From assembly GCF_001507435.1 (NCBI RefSeq), contig NZ_LMWH01000026.1:62001-126000 (forward strand): DNA of 64,000 nucleotides. The letters are read 5' to 3'. The stretch is from Streptomyces sp. NRRL F-5122 (GTDB lineage Bacteria; Actinomycetota; Actinomycetes; Streptomycetales; Streptomycetaceae). The position numbers were made by a program, and so were the translations under genes. Positions within the stretch are counted from its first letter, which is position 1. The number at the start of each line of letters is the position of its first letter. Below are positions 43,955 to 52,725 of this stretch, in pieces. The notes beneath the pieces are model-generated. The model saw nothing but the letters and a program-made list of their open reading frames with translations. It did not search any database and had not been told where the DNA came from.

Positions 43955-45595
43955 TCAGCTTCGCGGCGTCGACGTCGCTTCCAGGAAGACCGGGTTGGTC
44001 AGAGCGGCCATGGGACCGAACAGCAGCGCGTCGCCCATGGTGTTGCCCTGCCCCGGGGAACCGTCGGCCATCGGGTGGCGCACCTCGGCACGCACGTACG
44101 CAGCGAGAGAGGCGGTCGTCCGCCACACCACCGTGCCGGAGCCGGAGGCGTCCACCGACTCCTGGTGCATCTGACCCTCGTCGGTGATGAACCGCACCGT
44201 GCCGTGGGGCACACCCTCGACGTCGAGGCGGACGTCGACGGGAGCCTCGGCGGGCACCCTCAGCTTTTCGCCGATGCCCGCGTGCTTGCCGTTCCCGGTC
44301 GCGGAGAACGTCAGCTTGACGGCGGACGACTCGGCGATCCAGCTACGGCCGGCGCGGATGCCGTCCGTGATCGAGTCGGTGGCGAGGTCGTCCGCGTAGA
44401 CGACGTTGTGCGGCAGGCCGATCACCTGGGGGTCGCTGTGGGCGTCGCTGTTGCCCATCGCGGGCAGCCAGCGCTCGCCGGTACGGACCGCCTCACCGAG
44501 CTTCTGGTCCCAGGTGCTGACCGCGTGCTCGTCGTCGTAGGTCCACGGGCCGGTCCACACCTCCGTGGCATCGGCGTCCTCGAAGCCGAACTTCCACTGG
44601 CAGGCCACATACGCGCAGTACATGTGCGCGGGGACCACGAGACCCCCGCTGCGGCGCACCTGACGCGAGAACCGGGCGAACGCGTCGTCCCGGGAGCGGT
44701 AGCGCCAGTCGATCCATTCACCGGCCGGAAGACCGAGCGCGAGCCAGTGCCCGTTACGGGTGGTGACCTCCTCACCCGTCATGATCAGCAGATCCTGCCC
44801 GGCGTACTCGCCCCACACCGCGTGCGACGCCGAGGTGTTGTGGTCGGTGGAGACCATGAAGTCCAGGCCCGCGGCACGCGCCCCGGCCGCCACCTCCGCC
44901 GGCAGGCGCTTGCCGTCGGAGTAGACGGTGTGCAGGTGGCAGTCACCGCGGTACCAGTCGCGGCCGCGGCCCTTGGCCCGCTGCGGCGGGTACTTCTTCA
45001 CGAAGGCGGGCCCGGGCTCGCCGTAGGTGAGGGTGATCTGGACCTGGTAGTGCATGCCCTGCGGAGCCACCTGGTAGGGGCCGAGGACGATGTTCCAGGT
45101 TCCGGCGTTGACCGGACCGGGCAGATAGCCCGGGGTGGCCTCGCTGTTGCTGATCTCGAACGAGGTGCGGAAGCCACCGGACCAGCCACGGAAGCCACGA
45201 CCGCCGAGAGCGATGCCCCGCTCGTCGAACACACCGATGTCGCAGGAGTTGCCCGGGGTGCCCGAGGGGACGGCCGGCTTGTCGTAGGAGTACGAGACAG
45301 CGATCTTCTGGACCCCGTGCGGGATCTGCACCGGAAGGTAGACGAAGTCCGCTACGCCGGTCTCGAGGAACCCGCTGATGACACGGGTCTCGTCGCTGCC
45401 CGCCGCAGGCTTGCCACCGGTGGAGCCGTCGGCCGCTTGCGCGAAGGAGACCGGGGTCAGGGTCAGGGCTGCCGCGCCGGCCACGCCCACCGTCATGAAT
45501 CGCCGACGTCCCAGCCCGCTGCTCGCCTCGTCGACGGTCAGCGCCTCGGGGTCGAGGACATCCACATCGTGTTCGCAGTGTCCGTCAAGACACAT
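43955..45595 (-). CDS. CehA/McbA-type metallohydrolase with PHP domain, Tat-exported
   Basis: 546 residues. A cysteine/aspartate-rich leader (MCLDGHCEHDVDVLDPEAL) precedes a Tat signal (GRRRFMTVGVAGAAALTLTP), so it is exported folded. Beta domain about 75-230, then the PHP catalytic part: YRGDCHLHTVYSDG, VSTDHNTSASH, PAHMYCAY and GNSDAHSD give the His/Asp metal ligands of CehA/McbA enzymes, which cleave phosphate or carbamate esters. ATG at 45595 with AAGGA 5 bases upstream; the longer frame is not needed. Natural substrate unknown; phosphodiester or phytate-like compounds are possible. Confidence 0.88.
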   Translation of the reverse strand: MCLDGHCEHDVDVLDPEALTVDEASSGLGRRRFMTVGVAGAAALTLTPVSFAQAADGSTGGKPAAGSDETRVISGFLETGVADFVYLPVQIPHGVQKIAVSYSYDKPAVPSGTPGNSCDIGVFDERGIALGGRGFRGWSGGFRTSFEISNSEATPGYLPGPVNAGTWNIVLGPYQVAPQGMHYQVQITLTYGEPGPAFVKKYPPQRAKGRGRDWYRGDCHLHTVYSDGKRLPAEVAAGARAAGLDFMVSTDHNTSASHAVWGEYAGQDLLIMTGEEVTTRNGHWLALGLPAGEWIDWRYRSRDDAFARFSRQVRRSGGLVVPAHMYCAYVACQWKFGFEDADATEVWTGPWTYDDEHAVSTWDQKLGEAVRTGERWLPAMGNSDAHSDPQVIGLPHNVVYADDLATDSITDGIRAGRSWIAESSAVKLTFSATGNGKHAGIGEKLRVPAEAPVDVRLDVEGVPHGTVRFITDEGQMHQESVDASGSGTVVWRTTASLAAYVRAEVRHPMADGSPGQGNTMGDALLFGPMAALTNPVFLEATSTPRS

Positions 45596-46717
45596 GTTCG
45601 TCCTTAGCAATGTCGGTGATATGTGCACGCTGAATGCACCTGAAGCCTTCAGACCTTGATCCTGCTCTGTGGACGGCGGATGAGCTCAACGTGAAGGCGC
45701 TGCGGCAGACGGGCAACGACCTCCCGCGATGCCGCGACGCGTACTGGCCTGGATCCCCGTGGGTGATGCCGCTGAAGTACCACCACGGCGGGTCCGGGTC
45801 CAGTCCCGGGACCGCTCGGTCCGGATGGGCCGCAGCCGTTCGACGAAAGGAACCAGCCAGGCAATTGGGGCAGCGGCATGTCCCGAAAAGATGGCGTCGC
45901 TGCGGGACGGGCGCTCGCGGACGCGTTTACTGCTAGCTTGCTCAGTGTCTGCAGGGGGGCTCCCCCGTACCCCCTGCAGACCCATGGGTCGTGGTCAGCT
46001 GCCTGCGTGCAGCGTGCAAGCCGGAGCACAGACGGTCGGCGGACCCCGTCCTGTGTAGAGACTCGCGGGCTACGGGATCAAGGCCCGGCGATTCCCGAAG
46101 CGACGGCCCCGACTACCTTTTCGTATCTGCCTGCGGGACGAACTGCACCGGACCGCGCCGCATCCCCGCGAGCCCTCTCTCGTTCAACTCGCCTTTCCCT
46201 GGGCGGGATTGCGACAAATTCCAGGCTTTCGGCGCCGCCGAAAAGGCGCAACAACGCGGGCGGACGACGCGTCCTGGCCACCGCGGAACTCCCAACCGCC
46301 GCAACATGTTCGCATGCGGCGGCGGTCCGACCACCGATACGACGTGGCGCCGCGCCCGCTCGAGGTCACCGGAAGTGCACCACCCGGCTGCCTCCTCCAC
46401 CGGAGCCCACCCTCGCCGCAGCAGTGCCCTGCTCGCCATCGGCCAACGGCCTGGAGACGCGGAAGAGTTCGACGGGGTCGTGGCAGGCAGCGGGGTTCCG
46501 GGGCGGTGGCCGACCGGGATCGCAGGCCTGTTCCCGAGGACCGCACACCCGTTCCAAGCGGGATATGCTGTACATGCCGCCGATCCATTTACGGTTCAAC
46601 AACATGTCGGACGCATCGCTGCTTCCGTCGGGTAAGTCCCGTCCGGCACGGACACGCGTCGATGAGTCCGGTGGCCCGCAGTGATATCGATGTCATCATC
46701 TTCCGGAAGGAACTGCC
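45596..46717. other. 1.1-kb region without a recognised gene
   Basis: Between the PHP hydrolase (minus) and the FHA-FAD gene (plus). Many open frames overlap on both strands but none has a recognisable domain or a good ribosome site. Contains a strong hairpin at 45947-45981, listed separately. Could hold a small RNA or be eroded sequence. Confidence 0.4.
45947..45981. ncRNA. Perfect 12-bp hairpin in a long intergenic region (possible small RNA or terminator)
   Basis: GTCTGCAGGGGG (45947-45958) pairs with CCCCCTGCAGAC (45970-45981), 11-base loop. A TAGCTT element at 45934 resembles a -10 box, which would start transcription just before the stem. It is not next to any gene end, so an RNA regulator or an isolated terminator are both possible. 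Confidence 0.35.
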
Positions 46718-48622
46718 GTGGCTCCGGTGCTCGTCGGACACCAAGGTCTGCTGGCGGGAGAGCGCATCCCGATTCTGGACACCCGCGTCACCTTCGGTCG
46801 CAACTCCGACAACACCGTCGTCATCTCGAGTCTGAGCGTCTCCCGCTTTCACGCGGAGATCGTCTTCGACGAGAACGAGGGATACGTGCTGCACGACTGC
46901 GGCAGCAGCAACGGCACGCAGGTCAACGGCGAGGACGTGGAGTCCCGGCTCCTCCAGTCCGGCGACGAAATCACCATGGGTGACCAGGAGTTCCGCTTCG
47001 AGGTCGCGGACGCCATGGAGACCCTCATGGCGCTCTCCCTGCCGCGATCCGTGACCCACGGCGCCGAGGAGAGCGAAAGCGGTCCGGTTCTGCGCGTCAC
47101 CGTCGCCGGCGGTGGTCCCGTCGGTCTCTCCTTCGCCCTGCTGCTGGAGCACTTCCTCGGCCCTCAGGCGCAGATCACCGTCTACGACGGCAGGTGGCGC
47201 AAGCAGGGCCGCACCATCGTCTGGAAGGGCCAGGACGAAGGCAACGTACGGCGCCAGCAGGTGGTCACCGTGCAGAGCCGCCAGTACCTGGCCTGGCCGG
47301 AGGAGGTTCGGGCACGCCTCTTCGATCCGGAGCACTACAGCGAGATGTGGCCCTCCGGTCCGGACTCGATCGGCGACCACCACCCGCGCAACATGCGGAT
47401 CGCGTACATCGAGGACCGACTGCTGGAGCTGGCGAACGAGAAGCGGGAACGGATCCGCCTCATACCCACCCGGTTCGACCCGGCGGAGCAGCAGGACGCC
47501 CTCGCCACACAGCACGTTCTCGCCATCTGCGACGGCGGGCGATCGCACACCCGAGAACACTTCGCCGCCCGGTTCGGCAAGGCCGACGAGTCCATCTACT
47601 CCCTGGACGGCCGCCACCTCCAGGACGTCGTCCTCGGCCTGCGCGTGAAGTCGACCCTTTCCGATCCCATGGCGGTCCTGCTGACCGTCGCTCAGAACCG
47701 CTTCCTGCTGAACTCGCTGCGCGGCGAGGGCTTCCTCAACATGCGCCTGACCGACGCCGAGCTGTCGGAGGTCATCGGCATCGACCCGGTCCGCCGCGTC
47801 TTCGAGGAGTGCATCGCGTCCCGGCCGTGCCTGATGGACCGCGACGAACACGGCGACTTCCAGTGCTCCACCCACGGCACGCTGTTCCTGCCCGCCCTGA
47901 TCAAGGGTTCGTCCCTGTGGAAGCGTGTGCATGAGGGACTGCGACTCTTCGGTGTCGAGTCCGAGGATCTGACCGCGGTCACGAGTTTCCGCCTGGACAT
48001 GGTCCAGCGCCCGCGCTTCTCGGCCGAGTTGATGCCCGCCACCGCCGGCTCTCCCGGCACCTACGGGTTCCTTCTGGGAGACGCCGCCAACGCCATTCAC
48101 TTCTGGCCCGGTCGCGGACTCAACAGCGGTCTCGCCTCGGCCATTTCCCTGGCCCGTTCCCTCAACGGGGCCTGGAGCGGGAAGGCTTTCCGCGACGCGG
48201 ACTTCCTGCGGCACGAGGCCGCGATGTCGATGCTCCAGTACCGGCACAAGAGCCGCGCATGGAAGGCGATGGTCACCAGCGACGACAAGGGCGCCACGTG
48301 GGCCATCAAGGACATCATCGCCCACGGGATCGACGCCGCCGACGACCTGGACCGCGACGCGGACACCAAGGCCCTTCTGGAACGCATGCGCACCCTCCGC
48401 GAGAGGCTGGCGCCCCGCCTGCCCGGAATGCCTGACGACGAGGCGATCCTGGAGCGTCTGCAGACGCTGGAGCCCGCCACACTGCGCATGCTCGTCCTCA
48501 GCGGCGCCTGGGACACTCTCACGATGGGCGGCGAAGAGGTCGACATCGACATCTTCTACGGCCAGGACTCCTCCGCGGCGGCCGCCGCGGTGGAAGCGCT
48601 GGAGCCCGCCGTCCAGTCATGA
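46718..48622 (+). CDS. FHA domain fused to a FAD-dependent monooxygenase-like protein
   Basis: 634 residues. FHA domain about 1-100: FGRNSDNTVV, SVSRFHAEIVF and CGSSNGTQVNG hold the residues that bind phosphothreonine. FAD part about 124-490: VTVAGGGPVGLSFALLLEHF (dinucleotide loop) and GFLLGDAANAIHFWPGRGLN (the GD motif of aromatic hydroxylases and MICAL-like oxidases). The C-terminal 140 residues are helical and charged. It probably hydroxylates or oxidises a target and is brought to a Ser/Thr-phosphorylated partner by the FHA domain; substrate unknown. GTG start, AAGGA 7 bases upstream. No kinase gene nearby. Followed by a strong terminator. Confidence 0.85.
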   Translation: MAPVLVGHQGLLAGERIPILDTRVTFGRNSDNTVVISSLSVSRFHAEIVFDENEGYVLHDCGSSNGTQVNGEDVESRLLQSGDEITMGDQEFRFEVADAMETLMALSLPRSVTHGAEESESGPVLRVTVAGGGPVGLSFALLLEHFLGPQAQITVYDGRWRKQGRTIVWKGQDEGNVRRQQVVTVQSRQYLAWPEEVRARLFDPEHYSEMWPSGPDSIGDHHPRNMRIAYIEDRLLELANEKRERIRLIPTRFDPAEQQDALATQHVLAICDGGRSHTREHFAARFGKADESIYSLDGRHLQDVVLGLRVKSTLSDPMAVLLTVAQNRFLLNSLRGEGFLNMRLTDAELSEVIGIDPVRRVFEECIASRPCLMDRDEHGDFQCSTHGTLFLPALIKGSSLWKRVHEGLRLFGVESEDLTAVTSFRLDMVQRPRFSAELMPATAGSPGTYGFLLGDAANAIHFWPGRGLNSGLASAISLARSLNGAWSGKAFRDADFLRHEAAMSMLQYRHKSRAWKAMVTSDDKGATWAIKDIIAHGIDAADDLDRDADTKALLERMRTLRERLAPRLPGMPDDEAILERLQTLEPATLRMLVLSGAWDTLTMGGEEVDIDIFYGQDSSAAAAAVEALEPAVQS

Positions 48623-48640
48623 TCCCTTCAGGCAGTTGAC

Positions 48641-48670
48641 AGGCGCGGAGAGGGGGCCCTCTCCGCGCCT
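48641..48670. terminator. Very strong terminator after the FHA-FAD gene
   Basis: AGGCGCGGAGAGGG (48641-48654) pairs perfectly with CCCTCTCCGCGCCT (48657-48670), followed by TT. It also serves the convergent hydrolase gene. Confidence 0.88.
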
Positions 48671-48779
48671 TTCCAGCAGTACGCCGATCGCGCACACCCG
48701 TAGCTCAGCCTTCCACCCAGCGGGACCATTCGACGACGCCGACGCACGCGACCTGGCCCGCTCGAAGGCGCGCGGCGGG

Positions 48780-49514
48780 TCAGGCCGCCGAGTGGGCACT
48801 CCAGTGCGCTTCGAGGGCCGCAGCGACCTCGGCCGGCCTCTCGAGCACCGTCCAGTGGTTGCAGTCGAGCTCCAAGACGCGGGACGCCCGCAGCGCTACG
48901 CCGAGCTCCCGCCCGAACCGGACCGGACAGGCCGGGTCGAGTGCCCCCCAGAAGACCAGGCACGGCGCTGACACGTTCGCCAGTGCCGGTTCCCATTCGG
49001 CGCCCATGGTCAGGGCGGAACGGTAGAGCCTGAGGATGCTGTCCTTCATCGTCCCGTCGACGTGGCGGACCATCTCCTCGGCCGGCTCGGCGGGGACGTC
49101 GAAGCCCGCCACCAGATCCCTGGCGAAGGACGTCGCCTCCAGTTCGTTCATGAACCGGTCGCCCTCGTCCCGGTCCTGCCACACCTTGGCCAGCGGGTGC
49201 CAGCCGTACCTCGCGCTGATCGGGCCGTTGCCGCCGGCCCACGTACGGACCAGATCGGGCCGCAGGGACGCGACGCGTGCGGTGATGATGCACCCCCAGT
49301 CGTGGCCCACCAGGTCCACCGGTTCACCGACTCGCTCCAGGCGATCGATGAGCCGATCGACGTACTCCTCTTTGGTGGAGCCGAAGCCCCGCGGCCGCGG
49401 AGCGCCGAAGCCGGGCAGGTCCCAGGCCTCCACATCGGTTCGGGTCAGGTGCCGGCGTACGCCGTCCCATACGCGGTGGGTGTCGGGGACTCCGTGGATC
49501 AAGACTGCAGGCAT
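48780..49514 (-). CDS. Alpha/beta hydrolase with aspartate nucleophile
   Basis: 244 residues. MPAVLIHGVPDTHRVWDGVR, nucleophile elbow LVGHDWGCIIT with Asp, acid in FWGALDPACPV and His in LDCNHWTVLERP. As in epoxide hydrolases/dehalogenases, but the second substrate is unknown. ATG at 49514 has AAGGA 8 bases upstream; the long upstream frame is not coding. Divergent from the XRE regulator gene, which probably controls it. Cytosolic. Confidence 0.85.
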   Translation of the reverse strand: MPAVLIHGVPDTHRVWDGVRRHLTRTDVEAWDLPGFGAPRPRGFGSTKEEYVDRLIDRLERVGEPVDLVGHDWGCIITARVASLRPDLVRTWAGGNGPISARYGWHPLAKVWQDRDEGDRFMNELEATSFARDLVAGFDVPAEPAEEMVRHVDGTMKDSILRLYRSALTMGAEWEPALANVSAPCLVFWGALDPACPVRFGRELGVALRASRVLELDCNHWTVLERPAEVAAALEAHWSAHSAA

Positions 49515-49631
49515 GGTCGAGGTCCTTGTCCGAGCGATGCTGGTGAGGGGCAGCACGGTCACCGCGGATCGAGGCGCGCACAGCGACCGTATCTCTGGGA
49601 ATACACATTGTGTCACACGGTGTTGAGTGGG

Positions 49632-49649
49632 GTGATCGGAGCCGATCAC
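49632..49649. promoter_or_regulatory. 18-bp perfect inverted repeat between the hydrolase and XRE genes
   Basis: GTGATCGG-AG-CCGATCAC, 8+2+8. It lies 118 bases upstream of the hydrolase ATG on the minus strand and 153 bases upstream of the chosen XRE start, in the divergent promoter region. Probable binding site of the XRE regulator. Confidence 0.65.
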
Positions 49650-49801
49650 ACTGTCTGCACGGCGGATCGCGCACAGTATTGCGGTCAGGCCCTTGATCCA
49701 TGACTGAGGACGAACACAAGCCCCGAACGTCGATGGGCGGAGCGTTTGAGGCAACCTGTGTTCTCAGGACGAACGGTCGCGAACGAACAGGACGGGAAGC
49801 A

Positions 49802-50623
49802 GTGGACAGAGCCGGACTGGCGGCCTTCCTCAGGGCGCGACGCGAGGCCCTGCAGCCGGAGGACGTAGGCCTGCCGCGTGGGCGACGGCGGCGCACAAGA
49901 GGGCTGCGCCGAGAGGAAGTGGCCGCGCTGTGCGACATGTCGGTCGACTACTACACCCGGCTCGAGCAGCCTCGGGGCCCGATCCCCTCGGAGCAGATGC
50001 TCGCCGCGATCGCACGCGGTCTGCATCTCTCGCTCGAGGAGCGCGATCACCTGTTCCGACTCGCCGGCCACGCCGCCCCCCGAAGAGTGCGGCGCGGCGA
50101 CCACATCGCCCCTGGCATGATGCGCATCCTCGACCGCCTGGAGGACACTCCCGCGCAGGTGGTCAATCACCTGGGTGAGACGTTGAAGCAGACCAGGCCC
50201 GCGATAGCGCTGCTGGGTGACGAGACGGCTTTCACGGGACCGGCCCGCAGCCTGCACTATCGGTGGTTCACCGATCCCACCTCACGACTGATCCATCCGA
50301 TCGGCGACCACCCGGTGCACAGCCGGCTCCTGGTTGCGGATCTCCATGCCGCCCATGCACGGGACGGCCGTGACTCGCGAACCGCCGAGCTCGTCGACGC
50401 GCTGCGGGCGGCCAGCCCCGAGTTCGCCGCACTCTGGCGCGAGCATCCGGTACTCGGGTCCTACTGCGCAGCCAAGCGCTTCCAGCACCCGCAGCTGGGG
50501 ACCCTTGAACTCCACTGCCAGACGCTCGTCGACCCCGACCGGTCGCAGCGCCTGCTGGTCTTCACCGCCGCACCGGGCACGGAGAGCCACACCGGTCTCC
50601 AACTTCTCGCCGCCGTCGGGTAG
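49802..50623 (+). CDS. XRE regulator with MmyB-like ligand-binding domain
   Basis: 273 residues. HTH at about 30-75: GLPRGRRRRTRGLRREEVAA and LCDMSVDYYTRLEQPRG; the ligand domain (about 95-265) contains MMRILDRLEDTPAQVVNHLG and HYRWFTDPTSRLIHPIGDHP. GTG 49802 is chosen because family members begin at this point (VDRAGLAAFLRARREAL); the frame is open to an ATG at 49700 without a ribosome site. Likely represses or activates the divergent alpha/beta hydrolase gene, like the other XRE regulator in the window does for the aldo/keto reductase. Confidence 0.9.
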   Translation: MDRAGLAAFLRARREALQPEDVGLPRGRRRRTRGLRREEVAALCDMSVDYYTRLEQPRGPIPSEQMLAAIARGLHLSLEERDHLFRLAGHAAPRRVRRGDHIAPGMMRILDRLEDTPAQVVNHLGETLKQTRPAIALLGDETAFTGPARSLHYRWFTDPTSRLIHPIGDHPVHSRLLVADLHAAHARDGRDSRTAELVDALRAASPEFAALWREHPVLGSYCAAKRFQHPQLGTLELHCQTLVDPDRSQRLLVFTAAPGTESHTGLQLLAAVG

Positions 50624-50923
50624 CCCGCACGACTTCCGCACCCCAAGGACGCCGGCACCTCCCGGGGCAGTGCCTGGGCCGGGACACCGCATCACCGACC
50701 GGGCCGCCGCGTTGTGACCACCGCGCCCCATCACCGGGCGGCCCCTGGCCGGTGACGGCCGCCCGCCCCCACGGGCATGGACCCCGTCCCGCAGACCCGC
50801 CGGACGGTCCCGGCAGGCATCGGCGACACACGTCGAGAGACGTACGTCACATTTCACGTCGTCACACTTTTCCGAGGTGTCCGGTCACTAGGGATGTATC
50901 CGCAACACGGCGAGAGGATCACC
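50624..50923. other. Intergenic stretch of 300 bases with a hairpin
   Basis: GGGCGGCC (50736-50743) pairs with GGCCGCCC (50757-50764), a possible terminator for the XRE gene. The ribosome site AGAGGATCACC of the next gene lies at the end. No gene. Confidence 0.45.
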
Positions 50924-51397
50924 ATGGAACCGCGTGTCAACTACTTCGGAAACTCCCTCGCAGGCAAGGTCCTGAAGCACATCAACTCGGCCAGCAAGGT
51001 GCTGTCCGAGTCGACGCTGCCGCACGCGACGCAGGAGCTGGTGAAGATCCGCGCGAGCCAGATCAACGGCTGCGGTTTCTGCACCGACATGCACACCAAG
51101 GACGCCGCTGCCGCCGGTGAGACCGCGCAGCGCCTCCACCTGGTCGCGGCCTGGCGCGAGGCCACCGTCTTCACCGACGCCGAGCGTGCCGCACTCGAAG
51201 TGGCCGAGCAGGGCACCCGTCTCGCCGACGCTGCCGGTGGTGTCACGGACGAGGCCTGGGCGAACGCTGCCAAGCACTACGACGAGGACCAGCTCGTCGC
51301 CCTTATGTCGCTGATCGCGGTCATCAACGCCTACAACCGCGTCAACGTGATCAACCAGCAGCCCGCCGGTGACTACAAGCCCGGCATGTTCGGCTGA
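50924..51397 (+). CDS. Carboxymuconolactone decarboxylase/AhpD-family protein
   Basis: 157 residues. The AhpD-type active site reads NGCGFCTDMHTKDA: CxxC with a following His, the redox pair that reduces peroxides together with a partner. Flanking helices: PHATQELVKIRASQI and YDEDQLVALMSLIAVINAYN. ATG follows AGAGGATCACC. Probably an alkyl-hydroperoxidase-like antioxidant. Upstream region has a short TACGTCACATTTCACGTCGT stretch with partial symmetry. Followed by a terminator and then an SDR, so likely separate. Confidence 0.88.
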   Translation: MEPRVNYFGNSLAGKVLKHINSASKVLSESTLPHATQELVKIRASQINGCGFCTDMHTKDAAAAGETAQRLHLVAAWREATVFTDAERAALEVAEQGTRLADAAGGVTDEAWANAAKHYDEDQLVALMSLIAVINAYNRVNVINQQPAGDYKPGMFG

Positions 51398-51425
51398 CAG
51401 GCACTGCTGTCCGGTGAAACACAGC

Positions 51426-51467
51426 GTCCGTCTCCGCGCCCCCCGACCTCAAGGTGTGGAGACGGAC
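51426..51467 (+). terminator. Terminator after the AhpD-like gene
   Basis: GTCCGTCTCC (51426-51435) pairs perfectly with GGAGACGGAC (51458-51467), 29 bases past the stop. Confidence 0.75.
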
Positions 51468-51607
51468 TGCCGGCGCAAACAGGCCGCACCCGATGCGCGG
51501 ACCGTCCTTTCCGCGGCCTGACAAATCCTCGGGGTATTTCGCCCCGCGTCCGCCCTCACAGCGAAACTCACCCGACGAGAAAGACGCACTGCGAACAGAG
51601 GCAAGTC

Positions 51608-52372
51608 ATGTCCAATTCCACAGCCCGGAACTTCATGGACCGTGTGGTAATCGTCACCGGGGCCGGATCGGGAATCGGCCGCGCCACGGCCATCGCCTTC
51701 GCGGAGTCGGGGGCCCACGTCCTCGGCGTGGGACGCCGAAAGGATGCTCTGGAGGAGACGGCCGGTGCGCACTCCGGCATCGCCGTCCTGCCGCTCGACA
51801 TCCGCGAGGAGGGGGCCGCGGAAAGGGCCGTCGCCACGGCCGTGGAGAAGTGGCGCCGGCTCGACGTACTCGTCAACAACGCCGGTACGACCGCCATGAT
51901 GCCCCTGTCGGAGACCGACCGGTCGGTCATTACCGACCTGTTCGATCTCAATGTGACGGCCCCCAGCGTGCTCGCCCACGCGGCCCTGCCCCACCTGAGC
52001 GACTCCGCGGGTTCCATCGTCAACGTCTCGAGCACCTACGGCCACCGCCCCCTGCCCGGTGGAGCCCACTACGCCGCCACCAAGAGCGCTCTGGAGCAAC
52101 TGACGCGAAGCTGGGCTCTCGAACTCGCGTCGACGGGGGTACGCGTGAACGCGATCGCCCCGGGCCCCACCGAGACGGACGTTCTGGCCGCGGCCGGCCT
52201 CCCCCAGGACACGATCAACGAGATACGCAGCGCGGAGCGCGAACGCATCCCGGTGGGCCGTCTCGGTGACCCCAAGGACGTCGCCGACTGGATCCTGCGT
52301 CTGGCCGACCCCCGGGACACGCACCTCACCGGCCAGATCCTCACGATCGACGGCGGACTCGAACTCGTCTGA
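51608..52372 (+). CDS. Short-chain dehydrogenase/reductase
   Basis: 254 residues, classical SDR: TGAGSGIG, NNAGTT, catalytic Ser in NVSSTYG, YAATK, and ILTIDGGLELV at the C-terminus. Likely NAD(P)-dependent, substrate unknown. AGAGG upstream of the ATG supports the start at 51608. Followed by a hairpin at 52400 and, 353 bases later, an NmrA-like gene. Confidence 0.9.
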   Translation: MSNSTARNFMDRVVIVTGAGSGIGRATAIAFAESGAHVLGVGRRKDALEETAGAHSGIAVLPLDIREEGAAERAVATAVEKWRRLDVLVNNAGTTAMMPLSETDRSVITDLFDLNVTAPSVLAHAALPHLSDSAGSIVNVSSTYGHRPLPGGAHYAATKSALEQLTRSWALELASTGVRVNAIAPGPTETDVLAAAGLPQDTINEIRSAERERIPVGRLGDPKDVADWILRLADPRDTHLTGQILTIDGGLELV

Positions 52373-52399
52373 TCCGGCAAGGCACCGCAGTGCAGTCGG

Positions 52400-52420
52400 C
52401 CGGTGCGACGGGCGCACCGG
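52400..52420 (+). terminator. Terminator hairpin after the SDR gene
   Basis: Perfect 8-bp stem, 5-base loop, 28 bases after the stop codon. Confidence 0.6.
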
Positions 52421-52671
52421 ATCGCGCCTTCGAGGCTGGGAATCTCCTCTCGGATGCCCAGGGGAACAAGAGCTCGTGACAACGCGAGCGATTTTCCACC
52501 ACCCGAGCGCCCGGCGATGCATATTCCTCTGAGCGGGCAATGTCGGCCGACGTCAGCCCACTGCCTCGCCGGACCCCTCAGGGAAAAATTCATCACGTCG
52601 CTGCGGGCACGTTGTCACAAATGAAGTCGCCGCCTTGTCTTTCATGGTGAAGACACCATTGACCGGTATCG

Positions 52672-52684
52672 GTGAGCGGCTCAC
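52672..52684. promoter_or_regulatory. 13-bp inverted repeat before the NmrA-like gene
   Basis: GTGAGC-G-GCTCAC, perfect 6+1+6, 42 bases before the start codon. Possible operator near the transcription start. Confidence 0.5.
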
Positions 52685-52725
52685 GGCGAGTGCACATCTC
52701 CCGTGAGCGCCGAAGGGATTACATT

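Larger units (their letters stand above)
52373..52725. other. Intergenic stretch with a terminator and an operator-like repeat
   Basis: CCGGTGCG (52400-52407) and CGCACCGG (52413-52420) form a terminator hairpin; near the end lies the GTGAGC palindrome described separately. No gene recognised. Confidence 0.5.

Noticed and set aside
44075..45607. 510-codon plus-strand frame opposite the PHP metallohydrolase
   Set aside because: Shadow; the minus-strand frame has the Tat signal and metal motifs.
46589..48325. 578-codon minus-strand frame opposite the FHA-FAD gene
   Set aside because: Shadow of the FHA-FAD gene; no recognisable domain.
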